Source: Planctomycetes bacterium UBA1135
GTDB taxonomy: Bacteria; Planctomycetota; UBA1135
Direction: 5' to 3'
DNA length: 8,768 nucleotides
Assembly (NCBI GenBank): GCA_002311925.1
Contig: DCAK01000037.1
Coordinates: forward strand, 1-8,768
The notes under the pieces: model-generated
The model's input: the letters and a program-made list of their open reading frames with translations, nothing else
Database searches by the model: none
Told to the model about the DNA's origin: nothing
Made by a program: the position numbers and the translations under genes
Shown here: in pieces, positions 1-6,221 of the stretch
Numbering within the stretch: position 1 is the stretch's first letter
Layout: each line of letters begins with the position of its first letter

Positions 1-3000
1 CACCGGGTGGACGTCGCCCTGCGCTCGCGAACCGGCCGCACCCTGGCCCGAACTTCCCGTTTCGAAGAATTCCAGGCCGTCCCGGATGGCCAGCTCCTCC
101 GTGTCTGGAGCAACCAGGAAGAATTCGAGGACCTCGGCGCCTGGTCCCGCGGTCTCCACCGAACCGTGACCCTCCCCAGCAATCTGGGAGCTTTCGGTGG
201 CCACCACGGCCAAAGGTCGGCCCTCGGCCTGAGAACGGGCACTTGGCAGCCCACCGGGACCATGTTGGCGGTGGACGACAGCGACTTGTCCGGGGTGATG
301 CCTCTTCCGGCCCGCGATTCCGACACCCTGGGGCCCAACAGCATCGGCCGCACCGAGCATTTCGACCTGTCCCCTGACCCCCTGGGTTGGGACATCGCCA
401 TCCATGGGCCCGTGTCCTCCAGCATCGGTTCCTGGAATGTCATCGGCGGGGGGACCCCGTCCGATGTCGAGCCCCTGGCCATTCAGGGTTGGCTGGAAAT
501 CCTGCCCGGATTTTCCGATGGCGCCATCTTCGACCTGTCGTCCGCCTGGACCGATCGCAGTCGAGTGTCCGCCAGCCTGGAAGCCGGAGAAATCGTCATC
601 AAGGCCTGGGACCCGGCGGGGGAGGACCCCTTCGACGAGAGCAACCTGGAGGAAGCCCTCGAGTGGCGCCTCGACCCGGCGGATTACCCCGTAAACAACC
701 GATGGGTGCACCTGTCCGCCCTCCTGAGGGGCGTGTCCCCTCGGGGTTTCCAGATGGCGGTGGACGGAGTCCCGCGCGGGGATTCCAACTGCTTCACCAC
801 CACCACCACCACCGTTTCCGGCTTCGCTCCCGGGGATTCCGATGAGGAAATCCTGGTCGATTCCACCGAAGGATTCCCCAATCGGGGAACCATCCGCATC
901 GGCGACGAAGTCATCGAGTATTCCTCGAAAACCTCCACATCCTTCGTGACCGCCCGGATTCCCGGAGCCAACGATTACCTGGGCGGGCGGGCCGCTCGCT
1001 GGGGGAGCGATGTCGTGGTCGGCGCCTCCGATTCCGACCACCCGATGGGGGCCGGCGTCGAACTTTACGGTTACAGCTCGGTTCTGGCCTCCGACATCTC
1101 CCCGGGCGGGGGCTCCCTTTCAGGCAGCGTGGGCCCCTTCTCGCTTGCCTGCCCCATCAACGGTCCCGACACCGTCACCATCATGCACATCTCGGGAAAC
1201 ACCACCCAGTTGGGCATGGGAATCAGCGGCGATTACCTGGGCGACCTCGAACTCGGGGAAATGGCCGCCGGTGACCCCTACTACGCCGAATGTTTCCAGG
1301 AAGACGGGGGTTATGCCCTTCTCTTCCAGCGCCGGACCTTCTGGGGCTGGCAGGATGGAGCCCAGGCTCGCGAGGACCAGAACGGATTCCGCCTCGGCGG
1401 GTTTGAAATCATCCGCTACAGCGCCCGTTCCGGCACCACCCTCACCATCTCCGAGCGGAGCGTGATGTCGCCCGGCACGGCGGGGGCCCCGGCCAGCGTG
1501 TACGACGCCAACGGGACTTCCTATGTCACCGAGTGGGAATCGTACCTTTACAACACGTCGGGAGAGGCTCTGATGGACTTGCCCGAGTATCGCCTCTTCG
1601 CCATGCCCATCTCCGTCAAGGGCACGTCGGTGACGGACGCGCTTTATTTGACCGACCCGGATTTTTCGGAGTTCGTCCAACTCACCACGCGCGGCGACTC
1701 GACCCTCACCGAGTGGGTCCGTTACGACAACATCCTCAACGGCTGTTTTCTCCGCGACGATTGGACCGCTATAGCCAACGCGGTCGGCCAGTACAACATT
1801 TCAGACGCTCTCGGGGCGCCTCCCCCCGACCCTCCGGGAAGTTCGCCCGGCGGAGGAATGAAGGTCCTTTTCCAGAACCCGGCCAACAACTACCAGTTTG
1901 CCAGAACCATCGGGGAACCCATCGCCGACCGCGACTCGAACATTGAAATCATCCGCGAGGCTTTCCAATTCCGTGGCGTTCTCGGCACCTTCGACCACGA
2001 CCAATTGGCTGGCGCGGCCCTTGTCCCCGTTTTTCGCACCATCCTGCGCGGCGGTCCCTGGGGCGGATACCCCGGGCGCCTCGACAGGGTGGCGGTCATG
2101 CAGCCGCAGAGTTCGGCGGACCCCACCTGGTACACCGTTGAGTGGGGGAACGCGGGCCGGCCCGACGGGGTCACCCAGAGGGTGCACCAGAATTCCACCT
2201 ACGTGGCTTTCACCGAGCATCCAGGCCTGCCCTTCCTGCAGAATTCCGACACCATTGATTGGTCGAATTCCGGGACCGATGTCCGCGGCTACGCGCGCCT
2301 TTGCAAATTCCCCAGCGGCGAGCGCCCCCTCCAGCTTTCCTCCGTTTCCATCGGCGGCGACCTCGGTTCGGGCCTGAATCAATTTCCCGGCCGCATGGAT
2401 GAATTCGCGATTCACGCCACCGGGGGGATGGGGGTGCCATCGTCCAATTACGCTCGCGGCAACTTCGTGCTGGATGAAGACCTGAATGAAACCGAATTCG
2501 GATTTCTCCCCCTTCATCCTTACGCCCTGCATGTGGACGGCACCCGCCTTTCCTCGGGCAATTCCGGCGACTGGCTGAGCATTCTTCCCACTTCAGGGGT
2601 GGTCGACATTGACGGCGAGCGCATCGCCTACATGGATGTGGACACCGGCCAGGTCGGATTGATTCTGTCCCCCAATGGTCGTGGAATCCACGGCACCGAG
2701 CCCAAGGCCCACGCCGCAGGGTCCGCGGTTTTCGTGGTGGATTCTCGGCCCGTAACAATCCTGACTTCGGACGCCTCGGCCGGCGCCTCCGCCTTCCAGG
2801 TCGAAAACCTCACCGGTTTCCACACCGGCGCCCTGATTCTCATGGATGACGAACTCATCCATGCTCCCCAGACCGGGATGTTCGGGAGCGATCTCATAAT
2901 GCCCAGGATGCGTCCCGAGGTCATGGACCCGGATGAGGGGGGGGCAGCGGGGAACGGCATTTTGCGAGGTCGATTCGGGACCACCGCCTCCGGCCATGCC

Positions 3001-3453
3001 GCCGGAACCCTGGTTACATCCTTTCCCACCCGTTGGGAGGACCGCTACATCGAGCGCAGCGACAGCCCCGCCGGGGCCTGGCTGCAACTTGGACTCGAGG
3101 AACCCGATGCTTGGTGGAGCGGGGTCCTCTACGAAGCCGAAATCCCCGATCCCGCCCTCAGCGTCCACCTTCTCGCCCGGGCTCCGGCGGTTGCTCGCTG
3201 GACGGATGACCCCGATGTCACCCCCGGCCTGGTCCTCATGGACAGGGGGCGGGCGCCGGATGGCTCGCCCATGCCGCTCGGTTTTTCCGCCGACCGCCTG
3301 GAAATGAGGCTGATGTTCGACTGGGACACCGGCTCCTTCGACCCCGTTGATTTCCTGTCCACGGGCTGGACCCAGGCGCCGCGCATCCGCCGCATCCTGG
3401 TGGATTTTATGGCTGAATCCCGCGTCAATCGACTGGAGGAAATCGAGGAATGA
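1..3453 (+). CDS. Large exported/surface protein with LamG-like regions and phage-tail-like motif repeats (5' end outside window)
   Basis: I do not recognise a named family. The frame is open at the left edge, so the protein probably begins upstream. A GTG at 7 could start an 1148-residue product, but six bases are too few to show a binding site. Residues below count from that GTG. Residues about 155-260 look like a LamG/concanavalin-type sandwich: NRWVHLSALL at 231-240 and a 'mavDGvprG' ending near 258. A second such region ends near 805 with SIGGD and GRMDEFAIHA. A run of six Thr (264-269) and a Pro/Gly linker (603-617) separate parts. Three copies of a motif 'I.dE.i.y...RG..GT....H..G..V' lie at about 269-339, 841-911 and 916-1010. 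Cysteines are few and beta-strand character dominates, as in secreted adhesive or carbohydrate-binding proteins. Its stop overlaps the start of a pseudopilin gene, so it is probably exported or displayed with that system. The CDS is certain and the function is inferred. Confidence 0.85.
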   Translation, partial: HRVDVALRSRTGRTLARTSRFEEFQAVPDGQLLRVWSNQEEFEDLGAWSRGLHRTVTLPSNLGAFGGHHGQRSALGLRTGTWQPTGTMLAVDDSDLSGVMPLPARDSDTLGPNSIGRTEHFDLSPDPLGWDIAIHGPVSSSIGSWNVIGGGTPSDVEPLAIQGWLEILPGFSDGAIFDLSSAWTDRSRVSASLEAGEIVIKAWDPAGEDPFDESNLEEALEWRLDPADYPVNNRWVHLSALLRGVSPRGFQMAVDGVPRGDSNCFTTTTTTVSGFAPGDSDEEILVDSTEGFPNRGTIRIGDEVIEYSSKTSTSFVTARIPGANDYLGGRAARWGSDVVVGASDSDHPMGAGVELYGYSSVLASDISPGGGSLSGSVGPFSLACPINGPDTVTIMHISGNTTQLGMGISGDYLGDLELGEMAAGDPYYAECFQEDGGYALLFQRRTFWGWQDGAQAREDQNGFRLGGFEIIRYSARSGTTLTISERSVMSPGTAGAPASVYDANGTSYVTEWESYLYNTSGEALMDLPEYRLFAMPISVKGTSVTDALYLTDPDFSEFVQLTTRGDSTLTEWVRYDNILNGCFLRDDWTAIANAVGQYNISDALGAPPPDPPGSSPGGGMKVLFQNPANNYQFARTIGEPIADRDSNIEIIREAFQFRGVLGTFDHDQLAGAALVPVFRTILRGGPWGGYPGRLDRVAVMQPQSSADPTWYTVEWGNAGRPDGVTQRVHQNSTYVAFTEHPGLPFLQNSDTIDWSNSGTDVRGYARLCKFPSGERPLQLSSVSIGGDLGSGLNQFPGRMDEFAIHATGGMGVPSSNYARGNFVLDEDLNETEFGFLPLHPYALHVDGTRLSSGNSGDWLSILPTSGVVDIDGERIAYMDVDTGQVGLILSPNGRGIHGTEPKAHAAGSAVFVVDSRPVTILTSDASAGASAFQVENLTGFHTGALILMDDELIHAPQTGMFGSDLIMPRMRPEVMDPDEGGAAGNGILRGRFGTTASGHAAGTLVTSFPTRWEDRYIERSDSPAGAWLQLGLEEPDAWWSGVLYEAEIPDPALSVHLLARAPAVARWTDDPDVTPGLVLMDRGRAPDGSPMPLGFSADRLEMRLMFDWDTGSFDPVDFLSTGWTQAPRIRRILVDFMAESRVNRLEEIEE
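811..1023 (+). repeat. Motif copy A in the large exported protein
   Basis: This is the first copy of the recurring 'ID-E-I-Y' motif, at residues about 269-339. It reads GTIRIGDEVIEYSS and then a weaker ending with GGRAARWGSDVVVG in place of the canonical 'RG..GT....H..G..V'. It is the most diverged of the four copies in the window, and its assignment rests mainly on the IGDEVIEY strand. Confidence 0.55.
2527..2739 (+). repeat. Motif copy B in the large exported protein
   Basis: This copy spans residues about 841-911. It contains GVVDIDGERIAYMDV followed by GRGIHGTEPKAHAAGSAVFV. The pattern 'I.gE.i.y ... RG..GT...aH.aG..v' is the one I know from phage tail and baseplate-associated proteins. 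Its presence here is a sequence-level resemblance and does not by itself make this a phage gene. Confidence 0.7.
2752..3036 (+). repeat. Motif copy C in the large exported protein
   Basis: This copy follows copy B directly, at residues about 916-1010. It contains GALILMDDELIHA, then an insertion of about 25 residues, then ILRGRFGTTASGHAAGTLV. The ending is the clearest match to the 'RG..GT....H.aG..V' consensus in the window. Confidence 0.75.
3435..3440 (+). promoter_or_regulatory. Ribosome binding site for the first pseudopilin gene
   Basis: GGAGGA lies 9 nt before the ATG at 3450, inside the last codons of the upstream gene. It supports translation starting at the ATGA overlap rather than at a later ATG. 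Confidence 0.75.
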
Positions 3454-4349
3454 ACCGTCGCGGCATGACCCTCATGGAGGTTCTCCTCGCCTTGGCCTTG
3501 TTCGCCATGCTGGCCCTCTTCGTGGCCGGCACCGTCCGCTCGGTCCTCGGAATCTGGCAACAGGGGGAACGGCGCGGTCGCGGCGACCTCGTCTTCGCCG
3601 CCGCCATGGAACGCATCCGCGGCGACCTAGCGGCCCTCCATACCGGGCCCCGCGGTTGGCTCATCCTGGATGACTGGGAGCCCCGCGCCCCCTCAGGGAA
3701 CGAACCGGCCTGGAGGCTTCCCCGCATTCGTTTCCTGGCCCGCGGCGCCGCCCTGCCCGCCGACGACCCGCTCTCCCGCAGGGGTGTTGAAATCGCCTGG
3801 CTCATGGTTCCCGAAACCACCACCTCGCGCCTCTGCCGCCTGGTCCGCCTTGCCCAGATCGAAGGTTCGGCTTCCGGTTTCGCCCAGGATGATGCGGCCC
3901 TGCTGCGCCGGGCCCTGAGCACCGAGGCGATGGTGGTCCTCGACGGCGTCGCCTGGGGGGAATTCGAATTCCTGGACAACGATGGAGCCTGGAAGTCCAC
4001 CCTCGGAATCGCCGCCAACCAGCCCTACTCCTTCCCCTCCGACCTTCGGATCAACCTCGAAAGGGTGGCGGGAAATTTCCGCAATCGGCCCCCCTCCCTC
4101 GATCAGGGCCTCCCCGGCGGAGCCACCGCCATGGTCCTGCGTGGCACGCCGCCTCTCCAACTTCCCGAGTACGCCCTCGTGGGCGCCGAGTGGATGAGAA
4201 TTCGCGGCAATTATCCGCGCCTGACGGTGGTCGAGCGGGGTTCACGCAACACATCCAGTGGTACCCACCCCCGCGGCGCCACCGTCTGGCTTCCCGAACC
4301 CTACAGCGGTTCATGCCCCGTCGCGGCGGGGGGGAGGCGTTTGCCGTGA
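3450..4349 (+). CDS. Prepilin-like (type IV pilin/T2SS pseudopilin) protein with a C-terminal repeat motif
   Basis: This 299-residue protein begins MNRRG|MTLMEVLLALALF. That is a classic class III prepilin leader: a short basic leader ending in Gly5, then Glu at position +5 of the mature chain, then a hydrophobic helix to about residue 27. In this family PilD/GspO cleaves after Gly and methylates the new N-terminus, and the helix packs into a pilus or pseudopilus core. The length and the RGDL...ERIRGDLAAL segment after the helix recall GspJ-type minor pseudopilins, but I cannot assign a subtype. Residues about 223-284 carry a copy of the motif found three times in the upstream giant protein (EWMRIRGNY...VERGSRNTSSGTHPRGATVWL, as separate pieces). 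The ATG overlaps the upstream stop (ATGA) behind a good Shine-Dalgarno. The GTG of the next gene overlaps its own stop. It is probably a minor subunit that interacts with or displays the large neighbour. Confidence 0.88.
   Translation: MNRRGMTLMEVLLALALFAMLALFVAGTVRSVLGIWQQGERRGRGDLVFAAAMERIRGDLAALHTGPRGWLILDDWEPRAPSGNEPAWRLPRIRFLARGAALPADDPLSRRGVEIAWLMVPETTTSRLCRLVRLAQIEGSASGFAQDDAALLRRALSTEAMVVLDGVAWGEFEFLDNDGAWKSTLGIAANQPYSFPSDLRINLERVAGNFRNRPPSLDQGLPGGATAMVLRGTPPLQLPEYALVGAEWMRIRGNYPRLTVVERGSRNTSSGTHPRGATVWLPEPYSGSCPVAAGGRRLP
4116..4301 (+). repeat. Motif copy D inside the pseudopilin
   Basis: Residues about 223-284 of the pseudopilin run GGATAMVLRGTPP, then ALVGAEWMRIRGNY, then LTVVERGS, then SGTHPRGATVWL. 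This matches the layout of copies A-C in the upstream gene: a variable strand, 'i..E.mri', then 'RG....GTH..GatV'. Finding it in a different, adjacent gene suggests a shared structural module or domain exchange. Confidence 0.6.
4329..4337 (+). promoter_or_regulatory. Ribosome binding site deciding the GTG start at 4346
   Basis: A purine-rich GGGGGGAGG run ends 8 nt before the GTG at 4346. With the prepilin leader that begins exactly there, it rules in GTG over an upstream in-frame ATG at 4190, which would bury the leader about 50 residues inside the protein. Confidence 0.7.
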
Positions 4350-4762
4350 AAAGGGGCTTCACCCTCATCGAGGTTCTCCTGGCGATGGCCATTTTCGTCC
4401 TCGCCATGACCGCCCTCATGGGCATGTTCCAGTTCGGAGGAGGCCTTGAAGCCACCGCCCGGAGCTACGCCGAACTCGCCCCCTCGGTGGAAAACCTGGC
4501 CGATGCCATCGTCCATGACGCTTGGCTTCCTGCCCCCGACGGCAGCATCCTCGACCTCCGCATCTACAAGGGCGAGCCGGTGCCCGGGGCCCCCGGATAT
4601 CTTTATGATTTGGACGTGGCCCCGCCGGGCGAGGACCCCTCTCTCTACTGGGCCACCCTCCGCATCTACCGCTCCACTCCAGATCGGCCAGCCGCCAAGG
4701 TGTCCTTCATTCTTCCGCGCCGCATCCCCGTGGACCGCCGCCTCGAGGAAATCGCAAATTGA
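4346..4762 (+). CDS. Small prepilin-like protein (PilV/GspI-like pseudopilin)
   Basis: This 138-residue protein starts at GTG and reads MKRG|FTLIEVLLAMAIFVLA, a textbook prepilin leader with Gly4, Phe at +1 and Glu at +5, followed by a hydrophobic helix to about residue 27. After the helix comes a short globular part with two likely strands (ILDLRIYKG, YWATLRIYRS). The size and the 'VLAMTAL' helix resemble PilV/GspI minor pilins, but the subtype is a guess. The GTG overlaps the stop of the preceding pseudopilin (GTGA), so the two are probably translationally coupled and made in similar amounts. An in-frame ATG 156 nt upstream gives a longer product but sits inside the previous gene and would place the leader internally, so I reject it. 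The C-terminus ends RLEEIAN, and its codons supply the ribosome binding site of the next gene. Confidence 0.88.
   Translation: MKRGFTLIEVLLAMAIFVLAMTALMGMFQFGGGLEATARSYAELAPSVENLADAIVHDAWLPAPDGSILDLRIYKGEPVPGAPGYLYDLDVAPPGEDPSLYWATLRIYRSTPDRPAAKVSFILPRRIPVDRRLEEIAN
4745..4750 (+). promoter_or_regulatory. Ribosome binding site for the TTG start at 4759
   Basis: GAGGAA lies 8 nt before the TTG at 4759 and is encoded by the Glu-Glu codons at the end of the small pseudopilin. It supports the unusual TTG start, which is followed directly by a signal-peptide-like sequence. Confidence 0.65.
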
Positions 4763-6213
4763 ACCTGCTTCTCGCCCTAATCCTGACCCCGGCCTTCCAA
4801 GCCGGCCCCGACGAAGTGGTCCGCATGCGGGATGGCCGCATCTTGGTGGGCGAAATCTCCTACCACGACCTCGACGGATTCGTGCTGGTCGAGGCCCGCG
4901 ACGGCGCCCGCTTTGCTCTTTCGTGGGAAGACCTCTTCCCCGGCGAGGGCGACAGGCTCAAGAGCCGCTTCGGATACCGTATCGAGACCTCGGTTCCCAT
5001 GGTGACGGCCGACCGACTCCTGCTCGTCAACGGCATGCAGCTCACAGGTCGCATCCTCCGCCGTGATTCACAATTCATCGAATTCCGCGTCAAGGACATC
5101 GTATCGATGGTCCCCATCGCCCGGCTCGCCGCTCCGCCCGAGCCTGTGGTGGTCGAAGCCACCACCATCCTGACCCCCGAGCAGTTCTACCGGGAAAGGG
5201 TTCTCGAGGTGGACCCCGAGGACGGACTGGACCAGTTCCGCTTCGCCCTCGAGTTGCAGACAGTCTTCGCGCTCGACCAGGCCAACAGCCACCTCCAGGC
5301 TGCCCGCGCCCTGGCAGTCGACGACCCCGCCCTCCTCCGCCGCATCGACGGGGTTTTCACGACCCTGCAAATCACTCTGGCCAATCGCGACCAGGCCGAG
5401 GCGCTGGAATCGGTCCGTCAACTCATCCATCGCGAGCGCTTCGCCCAGGCCGAGAAGGAGCTCGCCGCCTTTTCCCTCACTTTCCCGAATTCCGACCTCG
5501 AAACCGAGCGTCGCGACATGGAGGACCGTTTCGAGGGGCAGCGCGCCGCCGCCATGGAACGCTTCCTGGTGAGGAACTGGCACCTGCGCGCCATCGCCCT
5601 GGTGAAACGCCGGTCCCTAGACCGGAACGCGAACGTCGAGGAAATCCTCGGCTGGATCGAGGCCGAGGTTCCGACCCTCATCCGTCGCTCCCTGCTGGAG
5701 GACCTTCAGAAGATGAAGGCGGATGTGGACGAGTCGGCCATCGACCCCCTTTGGCAGAATCGTTACGCCCACTCTCCGAAGCGGAGACAGGCCGGTTTCG
5801 GGACCGGCAGCTGGATTCTCGGCGAGGACAGGGCTCGCGCAGGGCTGGACGAGGAGGAGGTCGTTGATGATGGCAAATCGCCCGAACAACGGGAAATGGA
5901 AGAGCGCACCCGGCGTTTCCTGGAGAACCTCGAGCGCCAGCGGCGGGCGACGTCCGGAGACCAGGAGGTTTCTCCTGAAGACTGGTGGAGAAAGACTTCG
6001 GCCACCGAGCGATTCCAATTTCTCCTCGCCTACTACGCTGAATTTGGGGGTGATTATGAAATCACCAGCGTTCGTTTCGACAACTGCACCACCTGCAGCG
6101 GTTCGGGCATCATCACCTCGCTGGAAACCGGGGCCCAAGGGGGAAGGCAGAGAAAGAAGAAGTGTCCGCTCTGCCATGGCGTCGGCATCAAGCGCGGCGT
6201 GACCTTCCGCTAG
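4759..6213 (+). CDS. Exported protein with SH3-like repeats and a C-terminal DnaJ-type zinc-knuckle pair
   Basis: I know no named family for this 484-residue protein. It starts at TTG in a TTGA overlap with the preceding stop. Residues 1-15 (MNLLLALILTPAFQA) look like a signal peptide, although the usual positive charge is missing. Two tandem SH3-like modules follow at about 19-60 (VVRMRDGRILVGEI, DGFVLVEARDG) and 85-122 (RLLLVNGMQLTGRIL), a style I associate with planctomycete exported proteins. Residues about 140-320 are helical and TPR-like, for example AEKELAAFSLTFPNSDLE. A charged linker (about 335-400) leads to SPEDWWRKTSATERF (405 on) and LLAYYAEFGGDYEI. The end carries CTTCSGSG (443-450) and CPLCHGVG (469-476), two CxxCxGxG motifs that in DnaJ form a zinc site. 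There is no J domain (no HPD), so this is not DnaJ. The position after pseudopilin genes suggests an envelope assembly or scaffold role, which is inference. Confidence 0.85.
   Translation: MNLLLALILTPAFQAGPDEVVRMRDGRILVGEISYHDLDGFVLVEARDGARFALSWEDLFPGEGDRLKSRFGYRIETSVPMVTADRLLLVNGMQLTGRILRRDSQFIEFRVKDIVSMVPIARLAAPPEPVVVEATTILTPEQFYRERVLEVDPEDGLDQFRFALELQTVFALDQANSHLQAARALAVDDPALLRRIDGVFTTLQITLANRDQAEALESVRQLIHRERFAQAEKELAAFSLTFPNSDLETERRDMEDRFEGQRAAAMERFLVRNWHLRAIALVKRRSLDRNANVEEILGWIEAEVPTLIRRSLLEDLQKMKADVDESAIDPLWQNRYAHSPKRRQAGFGTGSWILGEDRARAGLDEEEVVDDGKSPEQREMEERTRRFLENLERQRRATSGDQEVSPEDWWRKTSATERFQFLLAYYAEFGGDYEITSVRFDNCTTCSGSGIITSLETGAQGGRQRKKKCPLCHGVGIKRGVTFR
6085..6186 (+). other. Paired CxxCxGxG zinc-knuckle region
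   Basis: Codons 443-476 hold two CxxCxGxG motifs separated by an 18-residue basic and glycine-rich spacer (GGRQRKKK). Four cysteines in this layout match one zinc site of the DnaJ cysteine-rich domain, which has four such motifs and two sites. In a protein with a predicted signal peptide the cysteines could alternatively be redox-active. Confidence 0.7.
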
Positions 6214-6221
6214 GCTGAATC

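Noticed and set aside
1801..2532. A 243-codon minus-strand open frame inside the large exported protein
   Set aside because: The + strand frame has coherent beta-sandwich motifs across this region. The antisense product has no domain, signal or usable start context.
1..3453. Interpreting the region as a prophage because of the phage-tail-like motif
   Set aside because: There are no capsid, terminase, portal, integrase or lysis genes, and the neighbours are pseudopilins and housekeeping or envelope genes.
4190..4345. A longer form of the small pseudopilin starting at ATG 4190
   Set aside because: It would add 52 residues before the prepilin leader and overlap the previous gene by 160 nt. The GTG at 4346 has a good binding site and begins exactly at the leader.
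4789..4805. CCGGC/GCCGG inverted repeat near the start of the zinc-knuckle protein gene
   Set aside because: The stem is only 5 bp of pure G/C, such repeats are common by chance at this base composition, and no T tract follows.
6085..6186. Calling the zinc-knuckle protein a DnaJ
   Set aside because: There is no J domain or HPD motif, only two of the four CxxCxGxG motifs, and the N-terminus is signal-peptide-like.
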